64,000 nucleotides of DNA from the NCBI GenBank assembly GCA_030998225.1, contig JAPYXD010000713.1, positions 868,001 to 932,000 of the forward strand, given 5' to 3'. This document shows positions 33,866 through 46,073 of the stretch, piece after piece (the first letter of the stretch is position 1; every line of letters begins with the position of its first letter). Both the position numbers and the translations under genes were made by a program. Under the pieces are notes generated by a model that was not told the DNA's origin, searched no databases, and saw only the letters and a list, made by a program, of their open reading frames with translations. This DNA comes from Diplolepis rosae (Eukaryota > Arthropoda > Insecta > Hymenoptera > Diplolepididae).

Positions 33866-35362
33866 TCGGAGAAATTGAGAGAAGCGTCCAAAAATTTCGC
33901 TCCAAAAATTATTGCTCTGGACTGTTTATGAATAGAAAGGTTGATTTTCCTTTCTTCAGGAATATTGCTTGGATTTATTTGAAGTTTACTAATTTCAGTC
34001 AAATACAAATCAACTTTATGGAGAAATGAGGGACCTTGCCAGCACATCCTTGAAGTTAAAATCTCTTGAGCATTCATGCGTCTGGATAACAAATCAGCCA
34101 CATTATCCTGGGATTTTACATGTCGCCAAGTGTAATTACTTGTAATTTCTTGGATTTGCGAGACTCGGTGGGATACAAAAACAGACCACCTACTTGCATG
34201 ACTTTTACACCAATATGAAGCAATTTCAGAATCCGTCCATAGATTTACAGAATCAAATTCAATTTTTTTGTGAAATACGTGAATTAATTTTTTAATGAGT
34301 TTAGAAAGGAGAAGCATGGCACATAGCTCTAATCGTGGTAACGTTGCACTTTTTATTGGAGCGATTCTTGACTTTGAAGAAATGAGAGTACACGAAACTG
34401 TATTATTAGAGTATACAGTTCTAAAGAAGACACAGTCCCCATATGCTAGTAAACTTGCGTCTGCAAATCCATGGATTTCTATTTTCCTAATGCTCTTATT
34501 TAGAAAGTAAAATCTTGGAATTTGCAGCCGACTTAACAAAGGTAGATTGCTACTAAAACTCTCCCATTCCTCTAAGATAGATTCACTTTCAATTTTTGTA
34601 TCCCAGTCAAACTTGTGAGCCCAGAGTTTTTGCATTAACATTTTCCCCTTAACTGTAACAGGATTTATGAGTCCAATGGGGTCGTAACATTGCGCTAGTA
34701 TTGACAATATATTTCTTTTAGTAATAAGCATGACATTGACTTCTTTCGGAACCGAAATACAAAGATAATCGGAAATGGGATCCCATTTTAGACCTAAAAC
34801 CTTATTTGGAGATTTATCGAAGTTCATATCTACTGCATGCATTGCCCGTTCTGAGATGCTTTCGAGGAAACTTTGAGAATTTGAGCAATATTTGTGAAGG
34901 CTGAAACCGTGCCTACTTAGAAGAGTATTTAATTCATCGTGGAGCTTCCTAAGCTCTTCAATATCAGCTGCCCCGCATAGCCCGTCGTCCATATAGAATT
35001 ACGAGAGAAGTGCTTCAGATGCTAACGGAAATTCCTTTGAATTTAGAATTGCAATTTCTTTAAGAACTTTTGTTGCAAGAAATGGAGCACTATTAGTACC
35101 GTAAGTGACTGTATTAAGTAGAATACAGTTGAGGTTATCAGTAGTGCTTTTTCGCCACAAGATGTTTTGTAGAAAACTCTCGTATTACGCATAAATGAGG
35201 AATGAAATATTTATTTTTAAAATTCTTGTTATCTGGAGAGAATGGTACGACTTGTGCATGGCCTAAAGAGATATATTCATCGATAAAATTGCTATATTCT
35301 TGGAAAAGGAGTTTATCTTTTTCAAAACGTTTTTCGAGAGTTGAAAATCTTTTCTTAGCCAT
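33793..35362 (-). pseudogene. BEL/Pao reverse transcriptase and RNase H
   Basis: The N-terminal RT segment (35362-35138, with YISLGHAQVVPF and KYFIPHLCV) is separated by breaks from the main 399-residue frame. That frame begins at the catalytic YMDDGLCGA, with an in-frame TAA two codons upstream. Further on are LGLKWDP (RT thumb-side motif), RRNILS..CYDPIGLINPVTVKGK-type sequence, and an RNase H-like domain (GFADASLLAYGDCVF, LWTDSEIASYWCK, VADLLSRRM). Typical Pao-family arrangement, inactive here. Confidence 0.9.
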
Positions 35363-35596
35363 AGAGAAAGAATCACCTAATTTTTGATATTCAGAAGGCG
35401 TCTTGAGAGGGATATTTACTTGAAATCGAACATTATCGAGAATTTCTGTCGTAGATTTAAATATTGTGTCTACTAATTCATCTCCTTTTGATTGAATTAT
35501 TGGTTCCGAAAGTTCCTCGATATTCCAGAATTTGGTCAGTAAATTATCTAATTGATGATCCGATTGAAAGGTAGTGATTAGAGAGATGTTTTGATT

Positions 35597-36230
35597 TCAC
35601 GTTTTTTGAATTGCACATGTATTTGCAACCGCGTAGATTTGAGGAATTTTTCCTGCCACTATCCAACCTAAATGGGTATCTTGCAAAACTGGACGATTTT
35701 TTCCGAGGCTTACTATGTTCGGTTTTATTAAATCATAATAAATATCTGAAACGAGTAATATGTCAATTTGTGATGGGATGAAAAATTCATTATCAGCAAG
35801 TTGTATAGTTTGCGGAAGTTGGAGATCATTGACAAGGATACTAGCTTGTGGAAGCTTACAAGTTATTTTTGGCAAAATTGCACAAGAAATATTGAATTTT
35901 TTGTACTTATCTAGATTCGAATGTATAGAGACATTAACCATTTTGTTAGAAGTAGTACTGTTTTCGCTAATACCTGAAATATTCAAAGTGAGATCATAGG
36001 GTGAACACTGTAATTCATCAGTCAGTCTTTTTGTAATAAAGGAGTTTTGGCTTCCACTATCTAGAAGTGCTTTGACTGTGACTGGTTCCCCTTGTTTTGA
36101 AAATAACGTTAATTTGGCTGTAGCCAAGAGAATGTAAGAATTTCTAATTGAAATTGCTGAATTATTCAGCGAAGTTTGAGCTGAGTTGCTAGAAATTACA
36201 GAGCAGTCATTTTGAAAAAAAAATAGAAAT
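35597..36230 (-). pseudogene. BEL/Pao aspartic protease region
   Basis: The frame carries VKALLDSGSQNSFITKRLTDEL, which holds the retroviral protease DSG active site, and continues through IDILLVSDIYYDLI and HLGWIVAGKI as in Pao polyproteins. Its first residues come from the LTR tip, showing the 5' deletion. Confidence 0.85.
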
Positions 36231-36429
36231 TCCAATAACAAGTTTCCAAGGCAGTTTATAAGTTTAACATCTAATATATTTCAACAACTTTATAAGCTTA
36301 TAGAATATATGCATGGAAAATTTAACAAGAATATCCTATAAACAATATTTTATAATCAAGTTAAATCTAGGGGGTAAATAAAACTTTAATGATATTGATT
36401 AAATTTCTTCTAAAGAAAAAATTAATGAG

Positions 36430-36572
36430 TTCTTATTCCTTTTTAAATCAAATATACAGGTCACAAACTTTCATGGGGATACGTTTAAGGATATTATTAT
36501 CTGGACCTGTTAAGAAATGTACCCCTATGAAAGTTTGTGACCTGTATATATTTGATTTAAACAGGAATAAGA
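36430..36572. repeat. Small inverted repeat
   Basis: About 48-base arms at 36430-36478 and 36522-36572 (ACAGGTCACAAACTTTCAT and complement). It adjoins dispersed repeat copy 2 (36571-36649) and a CACTGAGAG-type tip near 36700. The rest of 36240-37134 is AT-rich and non-coding. Confidence 0.7.
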
Positions 36573-36649
36573 AATTACAAGTTCGAACTGTACGTCTTCG
36601 TACATTTTCAGCATAACCCGAAGCAGTGACGTCACAGACAGTGGTAATC
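36571..36649 (-). repeat. Dispersed repeat, copy 2
   Basis: Inverted copy of 171-250, including TGACGTCA at 36627-36634. Confidence 0.6.
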
Positions 36650-37212
36650 ATCCACGATATGGGAGCACTGAGTCTCGACTAATACTTTCTCTCAGTGTGT
36701 AAAAAAAATTTGAAGCATGAAATGAGGTCGGCCGGATTATAATTATATATACATATATTCATATATCTATATATATTCTTGCAATTCATACATATTTAAT
36801 AAATTATTTTAAAATAATTATAATTATAATCCAAGTCACTTCTATACCCTCATTACTTTATTTTACAAATTCTTTTCCTCAACTATAAATTTAATGAAGT
36901 TTGGTAAAAATTTAAAAATGGAAATAAGTGAATAAATTCTTTTGACAATAATTTTTATCAACTTGAAGTGTCAGGGAAATTAAATAAAAAAATAAAAAAA
37001 GTGATTAAAAAATAAAAGTATCAAATTTCATACGATGTTACTACATTTTTGTATTTGCAAGTATAATTATGATTTATAAATAACAATTCTTATATTTGTG
37101 TAGAAATGGTAGTGTCACCCTCCATATTAATATAATAAAAGATGTTGGTTTGCGATCAATGAGGGTCAAATATAAAGAAGAAAACTCTTTATAGTGTCAA
37201 AATTGTTGCGAC

Positions 37213-37246
37213 GTTCCGTTGGCTATGGGTTTGCCAACCTCATCAG
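37213..37246 (-). ncRNA. Hammerhead ribozyme-like core, mutated
   Basis: On the minus strand CTGATGAG, a stem GTTGGC/GCCAAC, then GGAAC instead of the consensus GAAAC. PLEs are known to carry hammerhead motifs. The changed core base should abolish cleavage in this copy. Confidence 0.6.
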
Positions 37247-37682
37247 GCTTTATTAAATTAAAAAAAAAAACACCAAATATTAAAATTGGCACACACAAGA
37301 AAAATAAAAATAAAATTAACTTAACATATAGAACATACACAAAATTTTTAAAATTTTACCTTTATAAAAGAAGGTTAACTCATGATGAGTAATGTCGAGA
37401 AAATAAAATTATAATAAAAGTCATGATTTAATTAATAAAATGACGTGATGTCATGGAGTCGACGACACTTTGTCTACTAAATTATTACATTCAAACAGTT
37501 AACTTTAAATATTGACAACAGTTATTGTAAACACAGAATTTGAAATGAAAACAGACATCAGCTGGAAAGCTATCATGAATTTAATCTATTAAGTAATGAA
37601 AAATAAATTCTATTCAAAGTAAATATGTCTTCTTTTTTATTTATACTGAATTTATTAAATTTTATATGGATCATCTCTGATG

Positions 37683-39115
37683 TTAATCTTTTCCGATAGT
37701 CAGAGACATAATCAACAATCTTTGTATTTTCCCAATCAAATTCATGGTTGAATTGCAATTGATGTTCACAGAGTACGGATTCACTGTTTTTTTATTTTTG
37801 TGTTCATTAATACGAACTCTTAATGCTCTTTCAGATTCACCAATATAAGTCGCAGTGCAATTTTTACAATTAAATTTGTACACAATATTAGTTTGTTCCC
37901 ATTTGTTTGTGGAGTCTTTACCTAATTTTATTATTGACTTCAAAGTTTTGTTGACGACTGGAATAGTTGAAATATTGTATTTTTTAAAAATATTAGACAA
38001 TTTAGTAAAGTTTGTTACGTTGTATGGCAAACATACCTTTGGTTGATATCTGTATAAGTTTGACCGGTTTTTTTTATTTGGAGAATTTTGAGAGCTGTAT
38101 TTAATTTTATTCATACGGATTTTTATATTTTTATCGATGAAGCTATTTGGATAATCGTTGTTTAATAATATTTGTTTAACAATCTTCAAATTGGCGTTAT
38201 GAAACGTTTTGTGAGATAAAGATATCGCTCGATCAACTAAGTTATAAACAATATTTTTTTTCTGACAAATTGGATGATTGGAAAAGTAATTAATTGTTCT
38301 ATTTGATGAGGTAGGTTTTTGAAACCAATTAGAAATAATTTTATTATCTTTTATAATTAATGACACGTCCAGAAAGTTAATTTGATTATTTTGTTGAACT
38401 TAAAAGGTGAATGTAAGTTCTTATCTTGGGAATTAAAAATGTTTAAAACCAAGTCAATAAATTTCTTTTGTACACACAGAATAGTGTCATCTACAAATCT
38501 GTAATAAAATAAAGGAGAGCAATTATGTTTGTCTTTTAAAATTCGTAGGCAATCATTTTCCAAATCATCCATGACAATGTCTGCGAATAGAGGTGAAATT
38601 GGTGAACCCATTGGCGTGCCAAGAATTTGCAAATATGAAAGGTAAAATATGTATTTTCGAAAAGAAATTTAGTACAATTTATAATTTCATCAAATGGAAT
38701 TCTACAGTTATTATGAATAAGTTGACATCTTCGGTCTAAACTCTTTAGGACCAAATCACAGGGTACATTTGTGAATAATGAACTGACATCTAATGAAAGC
38801 AGAACATGATTATCATCTACAACGAGATTTTCCAATTTTCTTTTAAGATCTAAACTATCATTTAAATGTGATTTTGGGACATTGATACTGTCTTCTAATT
38901 CATCATATAGTATTTTAGCTAAAAAATGCGTGGGACTATTGATCAAAGAAATTATGGGACGAAGAGGTGTATCTTATTTGTGGATTTTAGGTAAGCCATA
39001 GCATTTAGCTAATACAGTGATGGTTAGAGTAAGTTGATTATTGTGGAATTTTATTTCAAGTTCTGATGACGAAACCGAAAATTTGGTAATCACATATATA
39101 TTATCAAAATTGATA
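37683..39115 (-). pseudogene. PLE reverse transcriptase and GIY-YIG endonuclease
   Basis: RT landmarks on the minus strand: CYGLPKIHK (near 38980), LSLDVSSLFTNVP (first catalytic Asp), GTPMGSPISPLFADI, and YRFVDDTIL (FVDD). The endonuclease domain near the C-terminus shows NIVYKFNCKNCTATYIGESERAL, then VRINEH, the GIY-YIG pattern with the catalytic Arg and Glu. Breaks: a stop at about 38972, and shifts near 38630 and 38360. The N-terminus is missing. Confidence 0.9.
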
Positions 39116-39117
39116 AT

Positions 39118-40773
39118 TGACTCGAAATCAAGCAAGGAAACAAAATGTGAAAATATATAACCAGCCAACATATAAAGATTTTTCAGACTCAAATGAAGAA
39201 AAAGACGAAGATAGCGACGACGAACCTCCTGAAAGAAAAGAAAAACGAAAATATAGCATCTAAAGACTTAGAAAATCGACCTCCGCCAGAACCACCCCCC
39301 GCTGAAAAAGACCTGCCGGCTATAAAATTAACGACAAACCGCAATATAATCGAATGTCGAGATCAACTTACAATGCGTAAGGACAATTATGCTTATTTTA
39401 TTTCAACCAAAAACGAACCACGAGATAATGGTTCTAAAATTTTACTAAAACGTAACGAGTTACCCCAATTTAAAAACCTTTGCGTAGGTCATGCACAAGA
39501 ATTTCGTAGAGGATTACAGTACCATTTAGCATTACCAATAGAATCTGAATTAAAAGAAAATTTAAGTGATACATTAAAGAATATTAAATTATCAATTTAT
39601 TCACTCCATTCAAAAGCAAAAAGCCTTAAATTACGCACAATTGGTATCGCAAAAACACCTGAAATTAATAATATTCTATGGGAAGAGATTTTAAGTGCCA
39701 TAAAATTAGCTTTTTCTGACTCACCAATAAAAATCATAATATGTAATGGAATCACACAATATGCAACTAAAGAACAACAATCTCAATTAATCGAAGAAGC
39801 TCACTCATCGGCCTTAGGTGGACATAAAGGAGTTACTAAAACTTTCAATAGAATACGTCAAAATTATTATTGGCAAAATATGAAACTAGATATTCAAAAA
39901 TATATTCAAACTTGTTTAAAATGTCAATTAAAGAAACTTGTACGCGTAAAAACAAAAGAACCTATGATAATTACTGATACTCCTGGAACTGCCTTCGAAA
40001 AAGTTTCTATGGACATTGTAGGTCCATTGCCTGTGACACAAAAATTAAATGAGTATATATTAACAATTCAAGATAACTTCACTAAGTATTCATTAGCAAT
40101 ACCACTTCCTAATTCTCTCGCAAGTACTATAGCAGATGCTCTTGTAAAGAAATTTATATGTATTTTTGGATCACCTAGAGCAGTTCTTACTGATCAAGGA
40201 AAAAATTTCTTAAGTAATCTTATCCGAAGATTAGCCGAAATATTTAGAATTCGTCAATTCAAAACAACAGCTTTTCATCCACAATCAAATGGATCTTTGG
40301 AAAGATCTAATCATGTACTTGCTGAATATTTAAAACGATTTGTTAGTAAAAATTCTGAATGGGATGACTGGATAGAACTAGCTACATTTTCCTACAACAC
40401 AACCATTCATGAAGGAACTCGTTGCAGTCCATACTAATTAGTTTTTGGTAAATTAGCCAGACAACCTTCAAGCGAACCCCTTCCAGAACATGAAAAACTA
40501 GAAACATATGATGATTACTTGATTAAATTAGTAACCCGACTCCATGAAATAAGAGCAATTGCTAGAGATAATCTTATTGCAGCAAAAGAAAAATCAAAAA
40601 AGTACTACGATAGAAATATAAGCCCACAAAATTTCAACGTTGATGAAGAAGTATTTTTACTAAGTGGTCCGAAACCTAAAAAACTCGAAAATCAATATTC
40701 TGGTCCTTATAAAATTTTAGAAGTTTTAGGAAAGGCAATGTTAAAATTCAAATTAAAAATAAGCCAAAAGTAG
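39118..40773 (+). pseudogene. Ty3/mdg4 integrase of element B
   Basis: A charged linker (residues rich in Glu/Asp/Lys) leads to the zinc-binding HHCC domain (EEAHSSALGGHKG ... CLKCQ). The DDE core follows: SMDIVGPLP (Asp), LTDQGKNFLS (Asp), FHPQSNGSLERSNH (Glu). An in-frame TAA at 40435 follows GTRCSPY. The C-terminal part then continues in the same frame (REI..KKYYDRN, EEVFLLSGP, YSGPYKILEVLG, the GPY-like module). The charged linker starts in a different frame from the main ORF, so there is also a shift near 39260. Confidence 0.85.
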
Positions 40774-40851
40774 TACATATTAATCGACTAAAACGTGCTC
40801 GACTAAATAAAGCAGACTAAATTGGAAACTACTTTCAGATATCGTTCCTCA

Positions 40852-41132
40852 ATGGATCCCATCCATCGAAAAAGAATAGATAAATATTGCGATCTTCTTG
40901 TCAACAACATAGATATAGTAACAATTTGGCCTTTCCTAATAAGAAATAAAATCTTCAACCGAGATGATCATAATATTCCACTATTGCTTTATGATATAAC
41001 AAATCCATCAACTACAGAAGACATAATACTCGCAAAAAAACTCGTGGTCCACTTGCATACCACAATTTTATACTAAGTTTACGACAATCTGGACAGGGAT
41101 TATTAGCAGAAATTTTGGATCTCATTGAATAA
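40852..41132 (+). pseudogene. CARD-like protein (element B)
   Basis: The ATG at 40852 lies 13 bases after an acceptor (AACTACTTTCAG, AG at 40837-40838). The N-terminal part reads HRKRIDKYCDLL and IVTIWPFLIRNKIFNRDDHN, parallel to element A (17793-18074). A run of seven A at 41034-41040 carries a one-base shift; the C-terminal RGP-type helix block is readable in the next frame and ends at a TAA at 41130-41132. The length without the shift would match the 93 residues of A. Confidence 0.65.
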
Positions 41133-41250
41133 GTATTGAAAAAGTATTTATTATACCCAATACAAATAAGAATAACAAATCAGTGAACAAATAAATTTTA
41201 TTTCTGACAATGAATAAAAATTTGTTAACTAGAAAAATCCTTTTCTAGAC

Positions 41251-43225
41251 ATGGGGTCTGGAAAGAAAAAACTGACAACCTTAGTCATGCTCATATTAAT
41301 GACAACAACTGTAGAAGCAATCATCGGATACGACTGTGGATCCAATCAACTTAATTTAACAACACTGTCTCTTCTTGAGGTAGGAGAATGTGATATACCT
41401 GAACTTGAATTACACATAGAAACAACCTACATTCAACTTTTACAAATAAGTGATTTTACACTCACCCAAGTAAGACAATGCAAGATCGAAATTAGACGTA
41501 CTATATCTTACTGTGGAATGCATTCACATATTTCAGCAGTAACTAATGGACAAAGTGAATATATACATGAAATTTCGCACCAACAATGTGATACACTACA
41601 CTCATCAGGTACAATATCCTTGGGCCAAAACCTACAAATCTCAAATTTAAGAATTAATCAAACATCTTATCACAGCGTACTACTAGCCGGATCTTTGGCT
41701 ATGAATGGAGATTGCTCTGGAAATCAATATTCAGATCCTTTTGAAACGTGGAATAACGTAATCGTTCAAGGCGTATTAAAAATCACACTTCAAGAATACT
41801 ATGCTAACGTGAATTTAAATACAGATAAAATACACTTACGATCAGGAATAACATGTTCACTTTCAGAATCACATTGTGTCGACATGGAAGGAGGACAAAC
41901 TTTTTGGAATCCTCTACCTGATGACATTTGTAATTTTAATAAATATGAAATATTATATGAAGGTTACGCAAATAAAACTCAGGATAATAAAACACAAAGC
42001 CCAAACATATTATATTCACTTACAACTCAAGACATAACTTTCGTTTGAACACAAAAAGCAAAAAATCCAGTCTGTAATCTTTTAATGATTAGAACTGAGC
42101 ATCCAAAATTATTAATACTTGAAATCACTTGTCCAAAATAATTTATTTACATACATAAATTCAAAATTTGTATATATTGAACGACACATTCGTAATGAAG
42201 TGAACAAACTATATCATGATGTTTTAACTCAAAAATGTAAATTAGAGCAACAAGTTTTTAAAAATACCTTAATTTTAGCTACTCAAGCTCCTGATGAATT
42301 TGCTTATCATTTAATGAAAGGTCCAGGTTACATGTCAATAATTGCAGGAGAAGTTGTGCATATAATTAAATGCATCCCAATTAAGGTTAAATATCGCAAA
42401 ACAGAAGAATGTTATCTACACCTACCAATCTATAGAGGAAATCAGACTTCTTTTATTACACCAAGAACTCACATCTTAACTAACAAAGGCACTCAAACAA
42501 GTTGTAACTCTTTTGTTCCAATTATGTATTTTTTGGGAATTGCTTGGTATAAATTAATTCCAAATCCAATCGAATCTTTACCCCCAGAAATAATGAAACC
42601 TTTGACAAAACCCACATGGCGATATAAAAATCCGGCTCATCTTGCAACAAGCGGAATATATTCTCAATCGGATTTAAACAAACTGCGCGATCACATAATG
42701 TTTCCCGCGGAAAAACCGATGGTTCTCAACACATTAGCTCGCGGAATTATGGGTCAATCCACTTTAAATCAAGGAATCTCGTTAATGAATCTTTTAGATG
42801 AGGAAACTATTGAAAGAATTGCTCACTCAACTTGGACAAAAATATGGACAGTATTCTCGAATTTCGGCACAGTTAGCGCAGGATTTATAGGAGTAATCAT
42901 TATCATAAGAGGCATTAAAATAATAATTGACACCATAATTCACGGTTATGCACTTTACACTGTTTTTGGCCGGTCATTTCACTTAATAGGAGTTATTTGG
43001 GACTCCGTAACTAACCTTCTATTACATTTAGGAAGAGAAAACCAAAGGACACAGGACCAACAACAAGAACCACTTGATACGAATCCTTCAGCACCCGATA
43101 TATCTACACATTTACTTGAAGAAAACATTAAAACAGGTAAACAAAAGAAAAACGAAACACCCAGCCTATATCCACACAGTGAACTAACAGAACTATCTAA
43201 TATACCTCAAACTTTTCACTTTTAA
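41251..43225 (+). pseudogene. Chuvirus-type glycoprotein (element B)
   Basis: The ATG at 41251 is two bases after a strong acceptor (CCTTTTCTAG, AG at 41247-41248). A signal peptide (KKKLTTLVMLILMTTTVEA) precedes IIGYDCGSN. The ectodomain has many Cys and N-glycosylation sites. A TGA at 42046-42048 and a frame change near 42120 split it; the remaining 368 residues are open. They include KLRDHIMFPAEKP, a hydrophobic segment (GVIIIIRGIKIIIDTIIHG), WDSVTNLLLHL and a hydrophilic tail. The family is the fusion glycoprotein of chuviruses, known to have been captured by insect retroelements. Not functional as it stands. Confidence 0.85.
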
Positions 43226-43236
43226 AAGTAATCAGC

Positions 43237-43929
43237 ATGAACTACTCTTATAAATTAAAAAAGGATAAGAAAAATGAATTATTTTTTGAAATCACTGCAG
43301 AGTATAAAAAACAAAAAGTAACTGGGCTGGGATATGATCCTGAACTAACAAAGCAGCATGTTACAGAAACATTATTGAAAATTATACCGGAAATAGAAGC
43401 CCAAGTCTCCAATTCCTATCAATCCTTCCAGTTAAATTCCTTTAAAGAATTACAAAATACTTGTAAAAAATTCCGAATCTCAAAACCACAAATGTTAACT
43501 TTCCGTATCAAATACTCAAATACATCCTCAACCTATATGAGCATTTGTACAACTGATCAAATGAAAGAAAGTGGAATTGGTAGCACACCAAAACAAGCAA
43601 AAGACCAGGCAGCTTGTAAACTCATTCATTCTATACTTAAGAAAATAGAAACAGAAAAAGCTAGTAATCTTCAAAATGACTTTCAAAATTTAACTGTAAA
43701 TTTAGAATCCAATTCTTTAAAAACCAATCCACTTTCACAATCAAACAAAAATGGACGTTCTAATATAAAACAAATAAATAATCTGCCCTTCAAAAAAAGA
43801 ATTAGACATAACTTACCAATCCACCCAATTCCTCAACCTTCAACCTCATACAACCAATCACCTACAAATTCCTATAAAAAGTGTATGAAATGTGGATTTA
43901 GACCATCAAATCCTTATTACAATTGTTAG
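43237..43929 (+). CDS. Double dsRNA-binding-motif protein (element B)
   Basis: 230 residues, intact. The ATG follows an acceptor-like AAAGTAATCAG by one base. Residues about 1-55 look like a dsRNA-binding motif lacking its first helix (FFEITAEYKKQKVTGLGYD). Residues about 85-140 are a second motif with ESGIGSTPKQAKDQAACKLI, the G-S-(x)-K-x-AK-x-x-AA RNA-contacting helix. A 60-residue basic, Ser/Asn-rich tail ends in KCMKCGFRPSNPYYNC, a possible small zinc site not present in A. Likely an RNA-binding counter-defence or packaging factor; inference. Confidence 0.7.
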   Translation: MNYSYKLKKDKKNELFFEITAEYKKQKVTGLGYDPELTKQHVTETLLKIIPEIEAQVSNSYQSFQLNSFKELQNTCKKFRISKPQMLTFRIKYSNTSSTYMSICTTDQMKESGIGSTPKQAKDQAACKLIHSILKKIETEKASNLQNDFQNLTVNLESNSLKTNPLSQSNKNGRSNIKQINNLPFKKRIRHNLPIHPIPQPSTSYNQSPTNSYKKCMKCGFRPSNPYYNC

Positions 43930-44054
43930 ACGATAAGCATGAATCTCTTACGCACGCAACTCTTATTTTAGTTTTAATTTTTAATAGCATGGTATATGTG
44001 TGTAATTATGACTACTAATCTAATTCTTTACTTTTGTTTAGTTAATCTCTCTGC

Positions 44055-45922
44055 ATGCTGTCACCAATAAAAATGATGGTAAAAAGACCCTTTTATTCTA
44101 GGAACTCGAGAAGCGACATGTTGAGGATTTGTACTCTCATCATAATCATCAAAGTAAATCCTACAAAATCTTATGAAGCTGACAATTTCATTATAACTTC
44201 TATCTCAAACGCTTCTAGTATTTATTTCGAGCCATTAGACAATATAACTTTTACCTCTGGCAGCTGGCATCTTCTTTCTTATATCAATATATTAAGCTTT
44301 TTGAATTTTGGATACGAAATACTTGACACTTTCAAAGAATTGACTGTCCATTTCAAAATAACTGCATTCTCAACGAAATAACAGCACAAATAATAATTAA
44401 AGAAAGAAAAATAAAATCAGTTTTAAACAAAATTTCTTTAATTCTAGAAAATACTGTCGACATCACATTGAAAGATGATTTTCAAAATTTTAAAACAGCA
44501 CTTATCAAGATGCAAAAGTCGGATAATTCTACCTTTGACTGGTACGAAAAACAGATTTATATTTTTCCTTCTATTCTAACAGATACTTGTAAAAAAATCA
44601 TCCATGCCCAAAACACAATTGCTAGATTTAAAAACTGGCATCTAAAGTTTCCAAATTCAACAAATTCCTTGTGCGAAATGTTCGAAGTATCATGGATAAC
44701 TAACATCAAAGACGCTACACACCATTATATTCTCAGTATACAACATCTATCAACTAATTTAGCTTTTGCAATTAATGGTAATTGGCATCCTACTCTACTG
44801 TCTTTAATCCCTTTCAATTCAATCAAGAATCTAGCATCCATAAGTTCTCCATACCAAACTGCAGACGACCTCACTCTTTCTGAACTTCTAATATTTGCTA
44901 AAGTCCAACTTTTCTTTTATGAGAAAAAATTAGTTATCTCACTCTCTCTTCCATTTATATCAGAAAAGAAATATCAAATATTCCAACCCTATTCAATCCC
45001 TATTTATCACACATTTAATTCAGACTTGACTACATACATTTTTATCAAATCTAAAATTTCCTATTTGGCACTTTCAAATGACAAACAAACTTATTTTACC
45101 TTCGACGATTATCTCTATGATACCTGTCATTCAACACAAATTGGAAAAATTTGTACTTTCACTCCCCCTGAATGGAGCACATTAAACAACCAAATTTGTG
45201 AAACAGCACTCCTTACAGAAAATAAACTGTACCAGTACCAATTCTATCTAAAAATAACTAATAACATCCAATGGACTCCACTTAAATTTTATCAAGGATG
45301 GTTATACTCCACTCCTTTTCCTACAAAAATTCGAATCCATTGTCCACAAAAAATTTCCACTCAGATTACTGTCAATAACGCTGGTATTTTACAAACACAA
45401 TCCGATTGCATCATTGAAGCATATAATTTAGTCTTGCCACAGATTAACACAAAATCAAAATCTCTTCTAGAAATTACCCCCACTACAGGCCATTCAACTT
45501 CACTATATAAAATTGCCCCTAATCTTTACAACTTATCATTAAACTCAAATTCACTACTCAAAAATTTATTCAGTTCTTGGAATAATAATGAAATTATTTC
45601 ACTATCTACCCTTGAACAACAATTATTTACATTTCTTCAGTTTCAAAAGTCTTATAATAAAAGAACAGAAATCAGCAAGGACTTTGAAACATTATCTTTT
45701 TACATTTTTATAGTAACAATTGTATTCATTATTATCTCACTTCTCTTCATGCTATTCGGATTGTGCCTATACATAAAAATCCATAAAAACGCGATAAATT
45801 TAAAAACTCTGGAACCCCCAGTAACTCACCAAGATTTGAACCTTCTGGAAAACGAACCAATCCAACTTGAACAGCTCAAAACTTTACACTCACAACCTAA
45901 ATTTCTAAACACTTTAGTGTAA
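44055..45922 (+). pseudogene. F-type envelope glycoprotein (element B)
   Basis: The ATG at 44055 follows an acceptor (TACTTTTGTTTAG, AG at 44040-44041). An N-terminal hydrophobic stretch (ICTLIIIIKVNPTKS) may be the signal. A stop near 44380 and a frame change by 44468 break it; the following 484 residues are open. The ectodomain pattern with YQIFQPYSIPIYH, CTFTPPEW, KFYQGWLYSTPFP and a late Cys pair, then a membrane segment (FIVTIVFIIISLLFMLFGLCLY) and cytoplasmic tail, fits the baculovirus-F/errantivirus env family. It is unrelated to the glycoprotein upstream, so the element carries two envelope genes. Confidence 0.8.
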
Positions 45923-46073
45923 TCATCCGTTCGTTTTTCACTTATATACAAATATTTTCACTTAAAACACAGTCACTAACTGTCACATTCACTTTTTCCT
46001 TCGTCTTCTTCTTCCCCTCATGGTAAAAACTATAAACAAATAATAAAAATTCAAAAACAAATTCATAAATGAA

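Larger units (their letters stand above)
31695..36235 (-). mobile_element. BEL/Pao LTR retrotransposon, 5'-deleted
   Basis: On the minus strand: a stub of LTR-like sequence near 36220-36235 (TTGGAATTTCTATTT), protease, RT, RNase H, integrase, polypurine tract and a full 3' LTR (32330-31695). Most of the 5' LTR, the leader and gag are missing, so the LTR tip is joined almost directly to the protease region. Frame breaks throughout. Confidence 0.85.
37135..39115 (-). mobile_element. Penelope-like element (PLE), 5'-truncated
   Basis: RT plus GIY-YIG endonuclease frames on the minus strand are followed by a 3' region of about 430 bases with a hammerhead-type motif. That 3' region is repeated in inverted orientation at 51183-51655. 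The truncation point near 39115 abuts the pol gene of element B, which opens on the other strand. Confidence 0.85.
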
